The notes under the pieces are model-generated. The model was not told where the DNA came from. It made no database searches and saw only the letters and a list, made by a program, of their open reading frames with translations. Of a DNA stretch of 17,864 nt, positions 1-7,089 are shown piece by piece. The DNA is taken from NCBI GenBank assembly GCA_020059785.1, contig JAGVBL010000283.1, positions 1 to 17,864 on the forward strand, written 5' to 3'. Made by a program: the position numbers and the translations under genes. Position 1 is the stretch's first letter; each line of letters starts with the position of its first letter. The stretch is from Ignavibacteriales bacterium (GTDB taxonomy: Bacteria > Bacteroidota > Ignavibacteria > Ignavibacteriales > Melioribacteraceae).

Positions 1-677
1 AAATTATCCCAGTCCCAACCTGTTGCAGCAATTTGAAAATCGGGCGACATTACAAGACGGATATCGTTGTAACGCTTGTAAAGATATAAAGAATATTTCC
101 CGCCTTTGTATAATTCTACCACACGGCATGTCAATCCGGTCTCTTCAGAATTTTTCTTTTCAATTTCAGAAATTTTTGCACTTCTATTTTTAATTTTTTG
201 TTCATCGGTTGAGCCAGACTTAAATGCGGTAAGTACTTCATCCGTTACATCAATAATTTTTACTAGTTGATCGACAAATAACCTTGATACTTTTATTTCT
301 TCTTCCATTGTCTTTGCATAATATCCGTCACGTAAATAATTCTCCCCTTTAGGCGAAAGTCCTAAAAGCACATTCCTCGCACAATGGTGATTGGTCATGA
401 TCAATCCGTCTTCTGAAACAAACGCAGCAGAGCATCCGCCTCCAAACTGAAGAGCCGATTTCATTACATCATCGAGCCATTCCTCGGTTGGACGGAAACC
501 GTATTTCTTTTCAAAATAATCTAAAGGGACAGCATCAAACGTCCACATCGTTCCCATTTCTTTTAAGTCGAACTTTACCTTGGAAATATCAACAGGTTCA
601 TAAATTGATTGACTGCGAAGTAAAGTGGTGACAAATAAAAAAAGCGGAATGAATAAAAAGATTTTAATTTTTTTCAT
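1..677 (-). CDS. S46 family dipeptidyl-peptidase, N-terminal part (3' end beyond window)
   Basis: Serine dipeptidyl-peptidase of the S46 (DPP7/DPP11) family, which removes dipeptides from the N-terminus of oligopeptides in the periplasm. The reading frame starts at ATG 677 with a GAGGT Shine-Dalgarno four bases upstream and runs off the window after 225 codons. Visible: a signal peptide (about residues 1-23, hydrophobic FLFIPLFLFV, ending near SQS), the family's early GTMWTFD and Y-GFRPTEEWLDD segments, then GGGCSAAFVSEDGLIMTNHHC with the putative catalytic His98 just before the Cys. The RYNDIRLV segment follows near residue 205. Where the two paralogues downstream have an F/Y-GGD-x-DN stretch, this copy reads ATGWDWDN, so the region leading to the catalytic Asp differs. 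The catalytic Ser and the specificity residue lie outside the window. It is the last of two adjacent same-strand S46 genes, 107 bp after the next copy. Family sure; substrate preference unknown. Confidence 0.93.
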   Translation of the reverse strand, partial: MKKIKIFLFIPLFLFVTTLLRSQSIYEPVDISKVKFDLKEMGTMWTFDAVPLDYFEKKYGFRPTEEWLDDVMKSALQFGGGCSAAFVSEDGLIMTNHHCARNVLLGLSPKGENYLRDGYYAKTMEEEIKVSRLFVDQLVKIIDVTDEVLTAFKSGSTDEQKIKNRSAKISEIEKKNSEETGLTCRVVELYKGGKYSLYLYKRYNDIRLVMSPDFQIAATGWDWDN

Positions 678-717
678 TTCTACCTCGGTGTGCAAATAAT
701 TTGATTTAAATTTCTTT

Positions 718-776
718 TTAGTGATTTAGTGCCTTAGTGGCAGAAATATTTTGCCACCAAGACACTAAGACACAAA
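718..776. repeat. Imperfect 25-bp inverted repeat between two S46 genes
   Basis: The arms are 718-742 and 752-776 with a 9-nt loop; I count 20 matches in 25 positions. The sequence is of the type 'TTAGTG-CCTTAGTGGCA / TGCCACCAAGACACTAAG'. It lies in the gap between two same-direction peptidase genes, so it is either a dispersed intergenic palindrome or an mRNA stem-loop that attenuates or processes a shared transcript. There is no T-run after it on either strand, so it is not a classic intrinsic terminator. Confidence 0.75.
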
Positions 777-784
777 TTCTAAAA

Positions 785-2917
785 CTATTTAGAAATTTTT
801 CCTTCTTTAAGTTCTTTAACAAAGCGTTCAGCTTTATAAATTTTTTCGAAAGCTTCCATCATACCTCGTGCATCAACAGACACGCATCGGTTTTCGTGAG
901 GCATGAAAATGAAATTACCGTATATGCTTTCCATGTTGCCATCGAATGCAAGACCAACGACTTCTGCGTTTTTATTAATAACGGCACTACCGGAATTTCC
1001 GCCGACAATATCATTGGTAGAAGTAAAATTAAGAGGAGTAGCTAAGTTAATCTTTGAAGGATCGCTCCACATCGGATGTAAATTCCACGGATATTCTTTA
1101 TAGAAAGAAGCATTCCTGTCGTACATACCGTAGAAAGTTGTAACGGTTGGTGCAATTGTACCGTTATAATCGAAGCTCTTAAGAACGCCATCGCTAATGC
1201 GGAGTGTAAAGTTTGCATCCGGCGGAATTGTTGTTCCGTAGAAGTGGAATACAACCTGACCGAGCATATCATCATAAACCTGTTCGGTATCGGTTATTTC
1301 TTTTGCTTGTTTCTGTAGTTCAGGAATACGGTCCTGTGTCTGAAGTATAAAATAGACAAACGGATCGTCGCCGCTTAAAATTTTATCTGCGCCGCTCTTT
1401 GCAAATTCTAAGAAGCTCTTTTTATCTGCAAGTTTGGATTTAGAAAGAATATAGTCGGCTGCTGCTGTGCTCTTCTTATTTTCAAATAATTTCTTTACGA
1501 TCGGATCATTATCACCCAGATTCATTCTAATATAATCTGCCTGAATACCAAGTTTAGTATTCTCTAATAATTTATCCATGTTATCTGCATACATTGCATT
1601 AAGAGTTGAATCGAGTTTTGCAGTAGAATATTTAGATGCTCTTTCAGCTTCGGGTTTCTTAAGTTCTTTTGCCATATCAACCAAATCGCGGGCTATAAAA
1701 AAGTATCTTGCATGAAATGTTTGATTCAAAGAATAAGCTGCTATCTTAGGACCAATATTTCTCATTTCAGCTCTTGTTTTTGCAAGGTTATCCCAGATTG
1801 AACCGTATTTTTCTTTTAAGTCTTTATCGGCCATTACTCTTTCTTTAAGAGATTTTTCGAAATCGATTTTTCTTGCAAAGAGGTAAGGATCATTCAATCC
1901 CTTATATGTCTGATGAAAAACTTTCTGACCGTTTCCAATCTGTCTTCTTATTCTTTCATAAACATCTTTGTTGGCCGGATTAAGTGATTTGAGTGTTTCA
2001 AGAGCGTTGAAATAATTATCGCTTAAAAATGAGTTGTTGCGGTAAGAAATATCTCTTGCATATTCAAGGAATGATACTGCTTTTAATCTTTGAGTTGTTC
2101 CGGGATTTCCGACTGTAAAGATTGGTTCGCCCGGTGTAATTCCTTCTGTAGAGAATTTGAAAAAGTTTTCTGCTTTAACCGGTTGATCGTTTTCGTAAGC
2201 TCTATAGAATGCACAGTCGAGATTGTAGCGCGGATAAGTAAAGTTATCGTAATCTCCGCCGAAGTAAGCCGCCTGATAATCAGGTGCAAAGACAAGACGG
2301 ATATCATCATAACGTTTGTAACCGTAAATAGAATATTTACCGCCGTTGAATAGTGAAATAAACTGGCATGTTAAACCGGTTTCGGTTTTGTACTGATCAA
2401 TTAATTTTGTCGAGATTTCCGATTTTATTTTAGCTTTCTCTTCATTTGTTTTACCGGCTGCAATTGCTTTTTGTACTTCCTCTGTTACATCCTTTACAAA
2501 AACCAATTGATCTGTATAGTAGTTGGGAATTTTTCTCTCTTCTTCCAATGTCTTAGCAAAGAATCCATTAGTTATTAAGTCTTCACCTTCTTTCTGAACG
2601 CGTCTTACAACACCTTCTGCACAGTGGTAGTTTGTCATCATCAATCCATCGCCAGATACAAATGAAGATGTACATCCAGGAATTCGGAGAGCTGAAAGTC
2701 TTACATCATCAAACCAGTCCTGTGTCGGTTTAAATCCGTATGTCTTTTCGAAGTGATCGAACGGTGGATAATCGAAAGACCACATTTTACCGGTATCGAA
2801 CTTCTGTGCTTTTACGGTATCGGGATTAAATTTAACCTGGGCATTAGTCTGGAGGGTAATAAAAGCTAATAATATAATTAGCTGAATAACTTTGAATCGG
2901 TTTACGAGTTGTTGCAT
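785..2917 (-). CDS. S46 family dipeptidyl-peptidase (DPP7-like), exported
   Basis: Complete 710-aa S46 serine dipeptidyl-peptidase, a usual length for the family. A signal peptide covers residues 1-26 (hydrophobic VIQLIILLAFITL, cleavage after TNA, mature protein from Gln27). Putative triad: His98 in MTNYHC, Asp234 in TYPRYNLDCAFYR (after the FGGDYDNF stretch) and Ser642 in GGNSGSAVINK. The motif before the His is TNYHC instead of the usual TNHHC, as in the two sister copies, but the His preceding Cys is kept. At the position which in characterised enzymes separates acidic-specific DPP11 (Arg) from broad or hydrophobic DPP7 (Gly), this protein has Gly660 (LAFDGNMES), so a DPP7-like preference is inferred. 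ATG 2917 has an AGGTGC Shine-Dalgarno six to seven bases upstream. It lies 107 bp upstream of the partial S46 gene and may be co-transcribed with it. Confidence 0.95.
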   Translation of the reverse strand: MQQLVNRFKVIQLIILLAFITLQTNAQVKFNPDTVKAQKFDTGKMWSFDYPPFDHFEKTYGFKPTQDWFDDVRLSALRIPGCTSSFVSGDGLMMTNYHCAEGVVRRVQKEGEDLITNGFFAKTLEEERKIPNYYTDQLVFVKDVTEEVQKAIAAGKTNEEKAKIKSEISTKLIDQYKTETGLTCQFISLFNGGKYSIYGYKRYDDIRLVFAPDYQAAYFGGDYDNFTYPRYNLDCAFYRAYENDQPVKAENFFKFSTEGITPGEPIFTVGNPGTTQRLKAVSFLEYARDISYRNNSFLSDNYFNALETLKSLNPANKDVYERIRRQIGNGQKVFHQTYKGLNDPYLFARKIDFEKSLKERVMADKDLKEKYGSIWDNLAKTRAEMRNIGPKIAAYSLNQTFHARYFFIARDLVDMAKELKKPEAERASKYSTAKLDSTLNAMYADNMDKLLENTKLGIQADYIRMNLGDNDPIVKKLFENKKSTAAADYILSKSKLADKKSFLEFAKSGADKILSGDDPFVYFILQTQDRIPELQKQAKEITDTEQVYDDMLGQVVFHFYGTTIPPDANFTLRISDGVLKSFDYNGTIAPTVTTFYGMYDRNASFYKEYPWNLHPMWSDPSKINLATPLNFTSTNDIVGGNSGSAVINKNAEVVGLAFDGNMESIYGNFIFMPHENRCVSVDARGMMEAFEKIYKAERFVKELKEGKISK

Positions 2918-2957
2918 ATCTGCACCTAATTAATTAATGGTTAATTGTTGTACCCAA

Positions 2958-2986
2958 AAAATATAACAGATGGGAATTATTACCAA
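2958..2986 (-). promoter_or_regulatory. Possible Bacteroidota-type promoter for the S46 gene at 785-2917
   Basis: On the minus strand TTG (2986-2984) is followed after 18 bases by TATATTTT (2965-2958). This resembles the TTG/TAnnTTTG primary-sigma consensus described in Bacteroidetes, with one mismatch in the -7 element. It would give a leader of about 30 nt before ATG 2917. The spacer contains the 13-bp box shared with the other S46 gene (2969-2981). AT-rich sequence makes chance matches easy, so this is tentative. Confidence 0.3.
2969..2981 (-). promoter_or_regulatory. 13-bp box shared upstream of two S46 genes (copy 1)
   Basis: The plus-strand sequence is GATGGGAATTATT. An identical 13-mer lies at 6474-6486 upstream of the other complete S46 gene, in the same orientation relative to the gene. 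Here it starts 52 nt upstream of the ATG. It could be an operator, a promoter spacer, or a remnant of the duplication that created the paralogues. Confidence 0.35.
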
Positions 2987-3319
2987 ACTCTAAGAAGAAA
3001 AAGAGTTTGCATATTATTATGAATTTTAAAATGACGATTTCCATTTACAATAAAATTTTTTGTTTGTATTATAAAAGCGCAATTTTGATACTACAAATTA
3101 CAATCACAAATTAAATTAATGTTTCTTCAAAAAAACCAGAAAAAATTTTTAATAAAAGATTATAACTGGGAAAGCATAGTGTCATCTGGGATGGCTCTAA
3201 ATACTCAAGCGGCTTGTATCTAATTATAATGCAAACTAATAGAGGAATAAAAAGTTTGAAAGTAATGATGGCAAAATAACAATACTGGTACGTTAAAAGA
3301 AAAAAATTGCGGAGTGATT

Positions 3320-4258
3320 ATGAAGGAAAGAATAATAATCTCAGTTATTATTACTGGATTAATGTTTTTCATCACTACATGTGATACAGTTGAAAATGTT
3401 ATTGATAAACCCAATTTCAAAGGAAAAGTTATATACGTAACTTATAATGATGGCTCTCCTAAATCAGAACTAAGTGTGATGAATATGAACGGAACAAACA
3501 AAAGAGTAATTGACACAAGCGAGAAGTTTTATATATATGACCCAAGCTGGTCTAAGGATGGGAAAAAGATTTTGTATACAATATCTACATCAAAATTATT
3601 TTTTATTAATGAAGATGGTTCCAGTAAAGAAGATCTAAACGCTCAATTGTTTGTGTTAACCCCCAAAGCCAGTCCAAATGAGAAGTATATTGTCTATAAT
3701 CTTTTCGGTGCCTCGCCTGAAAGACCTGTATTATTTGAAATTACACAAGGAAGAATAATTAAGCAATTATGTGAAACTTCCAATTCTCAAGATTTCGGAC
3801 CAAATCCATGGACAAGCGATAATCAAAAAGTATTGTTACACGCCATACTGGAAAGATATGGCAACTATGGACTTTACTTTGTTGATATTGCAACTGGAAA
3901 AATAGACACAATTATTACTTCTCCGCAACGAATATTTAATAGACCTTTATTGAGTAAAGATGAAACAGAAATAATTTATAGCTCTATCTTCTGGGGAGCT
4001 TCAAGCGGCTATGGGGATTTATTTCGGCTTAACATAAAATCGAAGGAAGTTGTAAAAATCCAATTTAGTATTACAAATCTTAAGACAATGTTTCCAAAAT
4101 ATTGGACTAAAGATAAACGATACCTTCTTTTTACTGCCGATAATGATGATGGGCTAAGAGCTACATCAGATTTACTCTATCATGATTTTCTAACCGGTAA
4201 AACAGACTATTTGCTAAAGAATGTTTCTTACGACATTGATGTATGGCTGGAGGAGTAA
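3320..4258 (+). CDS. Putative lipoprotein with TolB/PD40-like beta-propeller repeats
   Basis: 312-aa exported protein. A signal sequence (residues 1-20, ISVIITGLMFFITTC) ends in Cys21, suggesting lipidation. The residue before Cys is Thr rather than the usual Gly/Ala/Ser, so the lipobox is atypical. The rest shows repeated blades of the 'P-x-W-S-x-D-G-K-x-I-x-Y' kind: YDPSWSKDGKKILYT, VLTPKASPNEKYIVYN, GPNPWTSDNQKVLL, LLSKDETEIIYSS, and FPKYWTKDKRYLLFTAD. Propellers of this type (TolB C-terminal domain, WD40-like PD40) bind proteins or peptides at the cell envelope; no catalytic residues are visible. I chose ATG 3320 over the in-frame GTG at 3314 because GGAG at 3311-3314 is then spaced five bases away. 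It sits between two S46 peptidase genes but on the opposite strand. A role beside them is only a guess. Confidence 0.8.
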   Translation: MKERIIISVIITGLMFFITTCDTVENVIDKPNFKGKVIYVTYNDGSPKSELSVMNMNGTNKRVIDTSEKFYIYDPSWSKDGKKILYTISTSKLFFINEDGSSKEDLNAQLFVLTPKASPNEKYIVYNLFGASPERPVLFEITQGRIIKQLCETSNSQDFGPNPWTSDNQKVLLHAILERYGNYGLYFVDIATGKIDTIITSPQRIFNRPLLSKDETEIIYSSIFWGASSGYGDLFRLNIKSKEVVKIQFSITNLKTMFPKYWTKDKRYLLFTADNDDGLRATSDLLYHDFLTGKTDYLLKNVSYDIDVWLEE

Positions 4259-4281
4259 TTTGTTTCGGTAATGTTAAGTAA

Positions 4282-4312
4282 AACCTTGAAGGTCGTAAAG
4301 ACCTTCAAGGTT
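4282..4312. terminator. Perfect 13-bp stem-loop between convergent genes (CCTTGAAGGT family, copy 1)
   Basis: Arm 4282-4294 (AACCTTGAAGGTC), loop GTAAA, arm 4300-4312 (GACCTTCAAGGTT). It lies 23 bp after the propeller-lipoprotein stop and 20 bp after the end of the convergent S46 gene. On the minus strand the stem is followed by TTTACTT, a weak T-run; on the plus strand there is none. The core recurs at 12005-12031, again between convergent genes. I call it a bidirectional terminator or end-of-transcript stabiliser belonging to a dispersed repeat. Confidence 0.65.
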
Positions 4313-4332
4313 ATGGTAAGTAATTGTTTTGT

Positions 4333-6456
4333 TTATTCAGCAATTTTGCTTGTTTCCATTTCCTTAGCAATTCTATCTGCTTTTACAATGTGTTTTACAA
4401 TCTGATAAATTGCTTGCGAGGAAAGTGCAATTGAACGGTTCTTTTCCGTGGTATAAATAAAGTCGTTTGAGAGCCCTTCCATATTTCCATCATGTAGAAT
4501 TCCAACATATTCGCCATTCTTATTAATTATCGGGCTACCGGAACTTCCGCCAACAGTATCAAACGTTCCTACAAAATTATTCTGTGCGGATAAATCGAGT
4601 CCGCCGTAATTAAGCCACCGGGCCGGAAGATCCCACGGCCACTGCTTCTGATGGGAATAGTAACGGTCGTATAACCCGTAGAAGGTTGTCATAGGCGGTG
4701 CAATTGTTCCATTATATTCGTAACCTGCAATAAGACCATCGCTAATTCTGAATGTACCTGTTGCATCGGGTGCAATGCTTGTACCAAAGATATCATAAAT
4801 CAATAATCCTAACTGATCTTCAAGAACAGTTTCTGTATTCATAATTTCCTGTGCTTCTGCCAGATATTTTAACCTTGCATCGCGTGTTTCAGCATAATAC
4901 TTAATAAACGGATCGCTACTTTTTAATATTTCCTCAGGATTTCCTTTAATAAAAGAAAGAACAAAATCCTTATCGCTAAGTTTTGATTCACCCATAAGTT
5001 TATCAGCTAATTTTTCACCTGATAACCCGCCAAAAAATTTTTTAACAATCGGATTATCCTTACCAAGATTCAAAACAATAAAATCATTTACCATAGCAAG
5101 TTTTTTCTTTTCGAGAGGTAAATCAACATCGGCTGGAAGATTTGCCATTGCCTGAGTTAATCTATCACCTCTCATTTCGGGCGGTCTTTGATCTTCAGGA
5201 ATTTTTGAAGCGAAAGCGAATTCAACCAGGTCGAATGCTCTCTGGAAATAAATCGAATTATTCAACCGCGCAAATGCGGCGCGTTCACCGGCATAAACGG
5301 CAAGTTCTTTACGCGTCTTTGCAATTGCATCCCATATGTGTCCGTACTTCTGTTTCTTAGCATTATCATTCATAACAACTTTTTTGATGTTATTTTCAAA
5401 TGCTTTTTTACGTGCCATTAAGTAAGGATCGAAAAGATTTACAATAAACCCGTTCTGGCGTTTAGCTGTATTAGCCGGACCGAACATTAATCCGCGGTAA
5501 ATATCGGCTCTCTCTGGGTAAAGTTTCATCATCTCTTCATAAATTTTTACCATTCCATTGCTCTGAAACGTATTATTTCTGTAGGTAATGTCGCGGTTAT
5601 ATTCAAGCTGTGCAATAGTTTTAAGACGGTTGGTAACGCCCGGATAACCAAGTACAAATAAAGGATCGTCCAGCTTTGGTCCGTAAATATTCATCTTGAA
5701 AAAATTATTTGTCTTAAGCGGTTTACCGTTATCATCGTAAACGCGGAGAACTGCAAAGTCGGAGTTGTAGCGCGGATAAGTGTAATTATCCGGGTCCCCG
5801 CCGTATAAACCAACTATCCGTTCCATAAAAATTACAGCCCGTACATCGTTATATCTCTTAAATCCGTATAAGCTATATTTACCGCCATGATACAATGAAG
5901 TAACATTGCAAACCAAACCTGTTTCTTTAGAATACTTATCCTGTAATTCCTGAATCTTTGCATTTTTCAAATCAACTTTTTCTTTATCGGTTTTACCCAT
6001 GTTGATTGCAGCAACAACTTCGTCAGTAACATCAACAATTAATGAAAGCTGAGTAACTGAGAGGTTAGGAACTCTTCTCTCTTCGGCTAAAGTTGCGGCA
6101 TAAAATCCGTCGCGGGGAATATTTTCTCCTTCTTTCTGAATTCTTTGTGCAATAAAATCGACACAGTGATGATTTGTTAAGAGAAGTCCGTCTTCAGAAA
6201 TAAATCCCGATGAACATCCGCCGCCGAATCTTAAAGTAGAAAGACGTGCGTGGTCAAGCCATTCCTGTGTAGGTTTAAATCCGTAAGCTTCGTAAAAATA
6301 GTCGACCGGTGCGTGTTCAAAAGTCCACATTTTACCGATATCAAACTTTTTAGCTTTTACGGTATCCGGATTAAATTTTTGTTGAGCAAAAAATGGAAGC
6401 GATACAAATAAAAACAGAATTACTAATTGAATTGAGAATCTTGTAGGTTTGTTCAT
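4333..6456 (-). CDS. S46 family dipeptidyl-peptidase (DPP7-like), exported
   Basis: Complete 707-aa S46 peptidase, paralogous along its whole length to the copy at 785-2917; both mature proteins begin QxKFNPDTVKA-KFD-GKMW. The signal peptide spans residues 1-24 (IQLVILFLFVSLPFFA). The putative triad is intact: His97 in LTNHHC, Asp233 in TYPRYNSDFAVLR and Ser639 in GGSSGSPIINK. Gly657 (ILHDGNMEG) occupies the specificity position that is Arg in DPP11, which argues for removal of neutral or hydrophobic dipeptides. ATG 6456 is preceded by a GGGGG tract at 6462-6466. The 3' end faces the propeller lipoprotein across a 13-bp stem-loop. Upstream, on the same strand, is the zinc-ribbon gene ending 120 bp away; the 13-bp box in that gap suggests separate control. 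Confidence 0.95.
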   Translation of the reverse strand: MNKPTRFSIQLVILFLFVSLPFFAQQKFNPDTVKAKKFDIGKMWTFEHAPVDYFYEAYGFKPTQEWLDHARLSTLRFGGGCSSGFISEDGLLLTNHHCVDFIAQRIQKEGENIPRDGFYAATLAEERRVPNLSVTQLSLIVDVTDEVVAAINMGKTDKEKVDLKNAKIQELQDKYSKETGLVCNVTSLYHGGKYSLYGFKRYNDVRAVIFMERIVGLYGGDPDNYTYPRYNSDFAVLRVYDDNGKPLKTNNFFKMNIYGPKLDDPLFVLGYPGVTNRLKTIAQLEYNRDITYRNNTFQSNGMVKIYEEMMKLYPERADIYRGLMFGPANTAKRQNGFIVNLFDPYLMARKKAFENNIKKVVMNDNAKKQKYGHIWDAIAKTRKELAVYAGERAAFARLNNSIYFQRAFDLVEFAFASKIPEDQRPPEMRGDRLTQAMANLPADVDLPLEKKKLAMVNDFIVLNLGKDNPIVKKFFGGLSGEKLADKLMGESKLSDKDFVLSFIKGNPEEILKSSDPFIKYYAETRDARLKYLAEAQEIMNTETVLEDQLGLLIYDIFGTSIAPDATGTFRISDGLIAGYEYNGTIAPPMTTFYGLYDRYYSHQKQWPWDLPARWLNYGGLDLSAQNNFVGTFDTVGGSSGSPIINKNGEYVGILHDGNMEGLSNDFIYTTEKNRSIALSSQAIYQIVKHIVKADRIAKEMETSKIAE

Positions 6457-6473
6457 ACGAACCCCCGATAATT

Positions 6474-6486
6474 GATGGGAATTATT
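6474..6486 (-). promoter_or_regulatory. 13-bp box shared upstream of two S46 genes (copy 2)
   Basis: GATGGGAATTATT on the plus strand, identical to 2969-2981. It begins only 18 nt upstream of this gene's ATG, against 52 nt in the other copy. If it is part of a promoter in both genes, the leader here would be almost absent, yet a GGGGG Shine-Dalgarno-like tract lies in between. Shared ancestry of the upstream regions is an equal explanation. Confidence 0.3.
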
Positions 6487-6576
6487 TAACGGAGGTAAAA
6501 ATATATCAGGTTAAGATAAATATCTAATCAAGTTGAGATGAATAAAATATCAACTACACTCAAAAACATAATTTTC

Positions 6577-6885
6577 TTATATCATTATTTCCGAATAAAT
6601 AAATGGCTGAATTCTTCTTTCATCTTCTGCCGAACCGTTACAATTGTGGCATTTTTTAACATGGAAAATAACCGCTTCTTCTCCAATTTCTATTGGTAAT
6701 AAATTTACGATTGTTTCGCAATTGCCGCATTGAATTACATGATGAGTTTTAAGCTTATGTCTGCAAACAGGACATAGATAATTTGCCTCAATATATTCAG
6801 TAATAGTCTCGCAAGGAAAGATTAAACCGCACCTGGAGTTACTGCATTGGACAAATTTAGACGGATTCGTAGAACTGGTCTCTAT
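6577..6885 (-). CDS. Double zinc-ribbon small protein with a non-canonical start codon
   Basis: Open frame of about 102 residues rich in Cys pairs: C14-x4-C19, C25, C38-P-V-C41, C53-G-N-C56 and C79-H-N-C82, arranged like two successive zinc ribbons. Between them are acidic and hydrophobic stretches (NLLPIEIGEEAVIFHV) typical of a folded protein. There is no ATG, GTG or TTG in frame before the Cys region, and a TAA lies at 6891-6889. A strong AGGAGGT (6897-6891) sits six bases before ATA (6885-6883) and three before ATT (6888-6886). Initiation at AUA (spacing optimal) or AUU is inferred; an A-to-G sequence error at 6883 would give ATG. Function is unknown; it may bind nucleic acid or a partner protein through zinc. 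It is divergent from manB and upstream of an S46 gene on the same strand. The coding call is strong; the start is uncertain. Confidence 0.8.
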   Translation of the reverse strand: METSSTNPSKFVQCSNSRCGLIFPCETITEYIEANYLCPVCRHKLKTHHVIQCGNCETIVNLLPIEIGEEAVIFHVKKCHNCNGSAEDERRIQPFIYSEIMI

Positions 6886-6890
6886 AATTT

Positions 6891-6897
6891 ACCTCCT
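6891..6897 (-). promoter_or_regulatory. Near-perfect Shine-Dalgarno that decides the zinc-ribbon start
   Basis: AGGAGGT on the minus strand, the most canonical ribosome-binding site in the window. It is followed by AA-ATT-ATA-GAG with no conventional start codon in the spacing window in the open frame. Confidence 0.8.
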
Positions 6898-7089
6898 CTT
6901 AGAAAAGCGATTCAAAAATAATTGATAGACTTATAGAATTCTATGTAAAAATTAATCCGTCAAATTTTTTCACACATTTAGCCGATGTTACATCACCTGC
7001 GAATAATCAAAAATGAAGTTTGCAAGTAAAATTCGAATAATCCTTTGTAGAAAAATCAGTATTTTAGAACCATCAATTTTGGAGAAACT

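Larger units (their letters stand above)
2918..3319. other. Divergent intergenic region, very AT-rich
   Basis: About 400 bp separate the start of a minus-strand S46 gene and the start of the plus-strand propeller lipoprotein. The left part holds the candidate promoter and 13-bp box. The rest is A/T-rich with poly-A tracts and no ORF I trust; the best is a 16-codon ATG frame at 3231-3281. No tRNA or clear hairpin was seen. Confidence 0.6.

Noticed and set aside
737..1045. Plus-strand 102-aa ORF inside the S46 gene
   Set aside because: It lies almost wholly antisense to a complete conserved peptidase, has no Shine-Dalgarno and a low-complexity Phe-rich sequence, so it is a shadow frame.
3231..3281. 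16-codon ATG ORF upstream of the propeller lipoprotein
   Set aside because: Too short, no recognisable composition, and no conserved start context.
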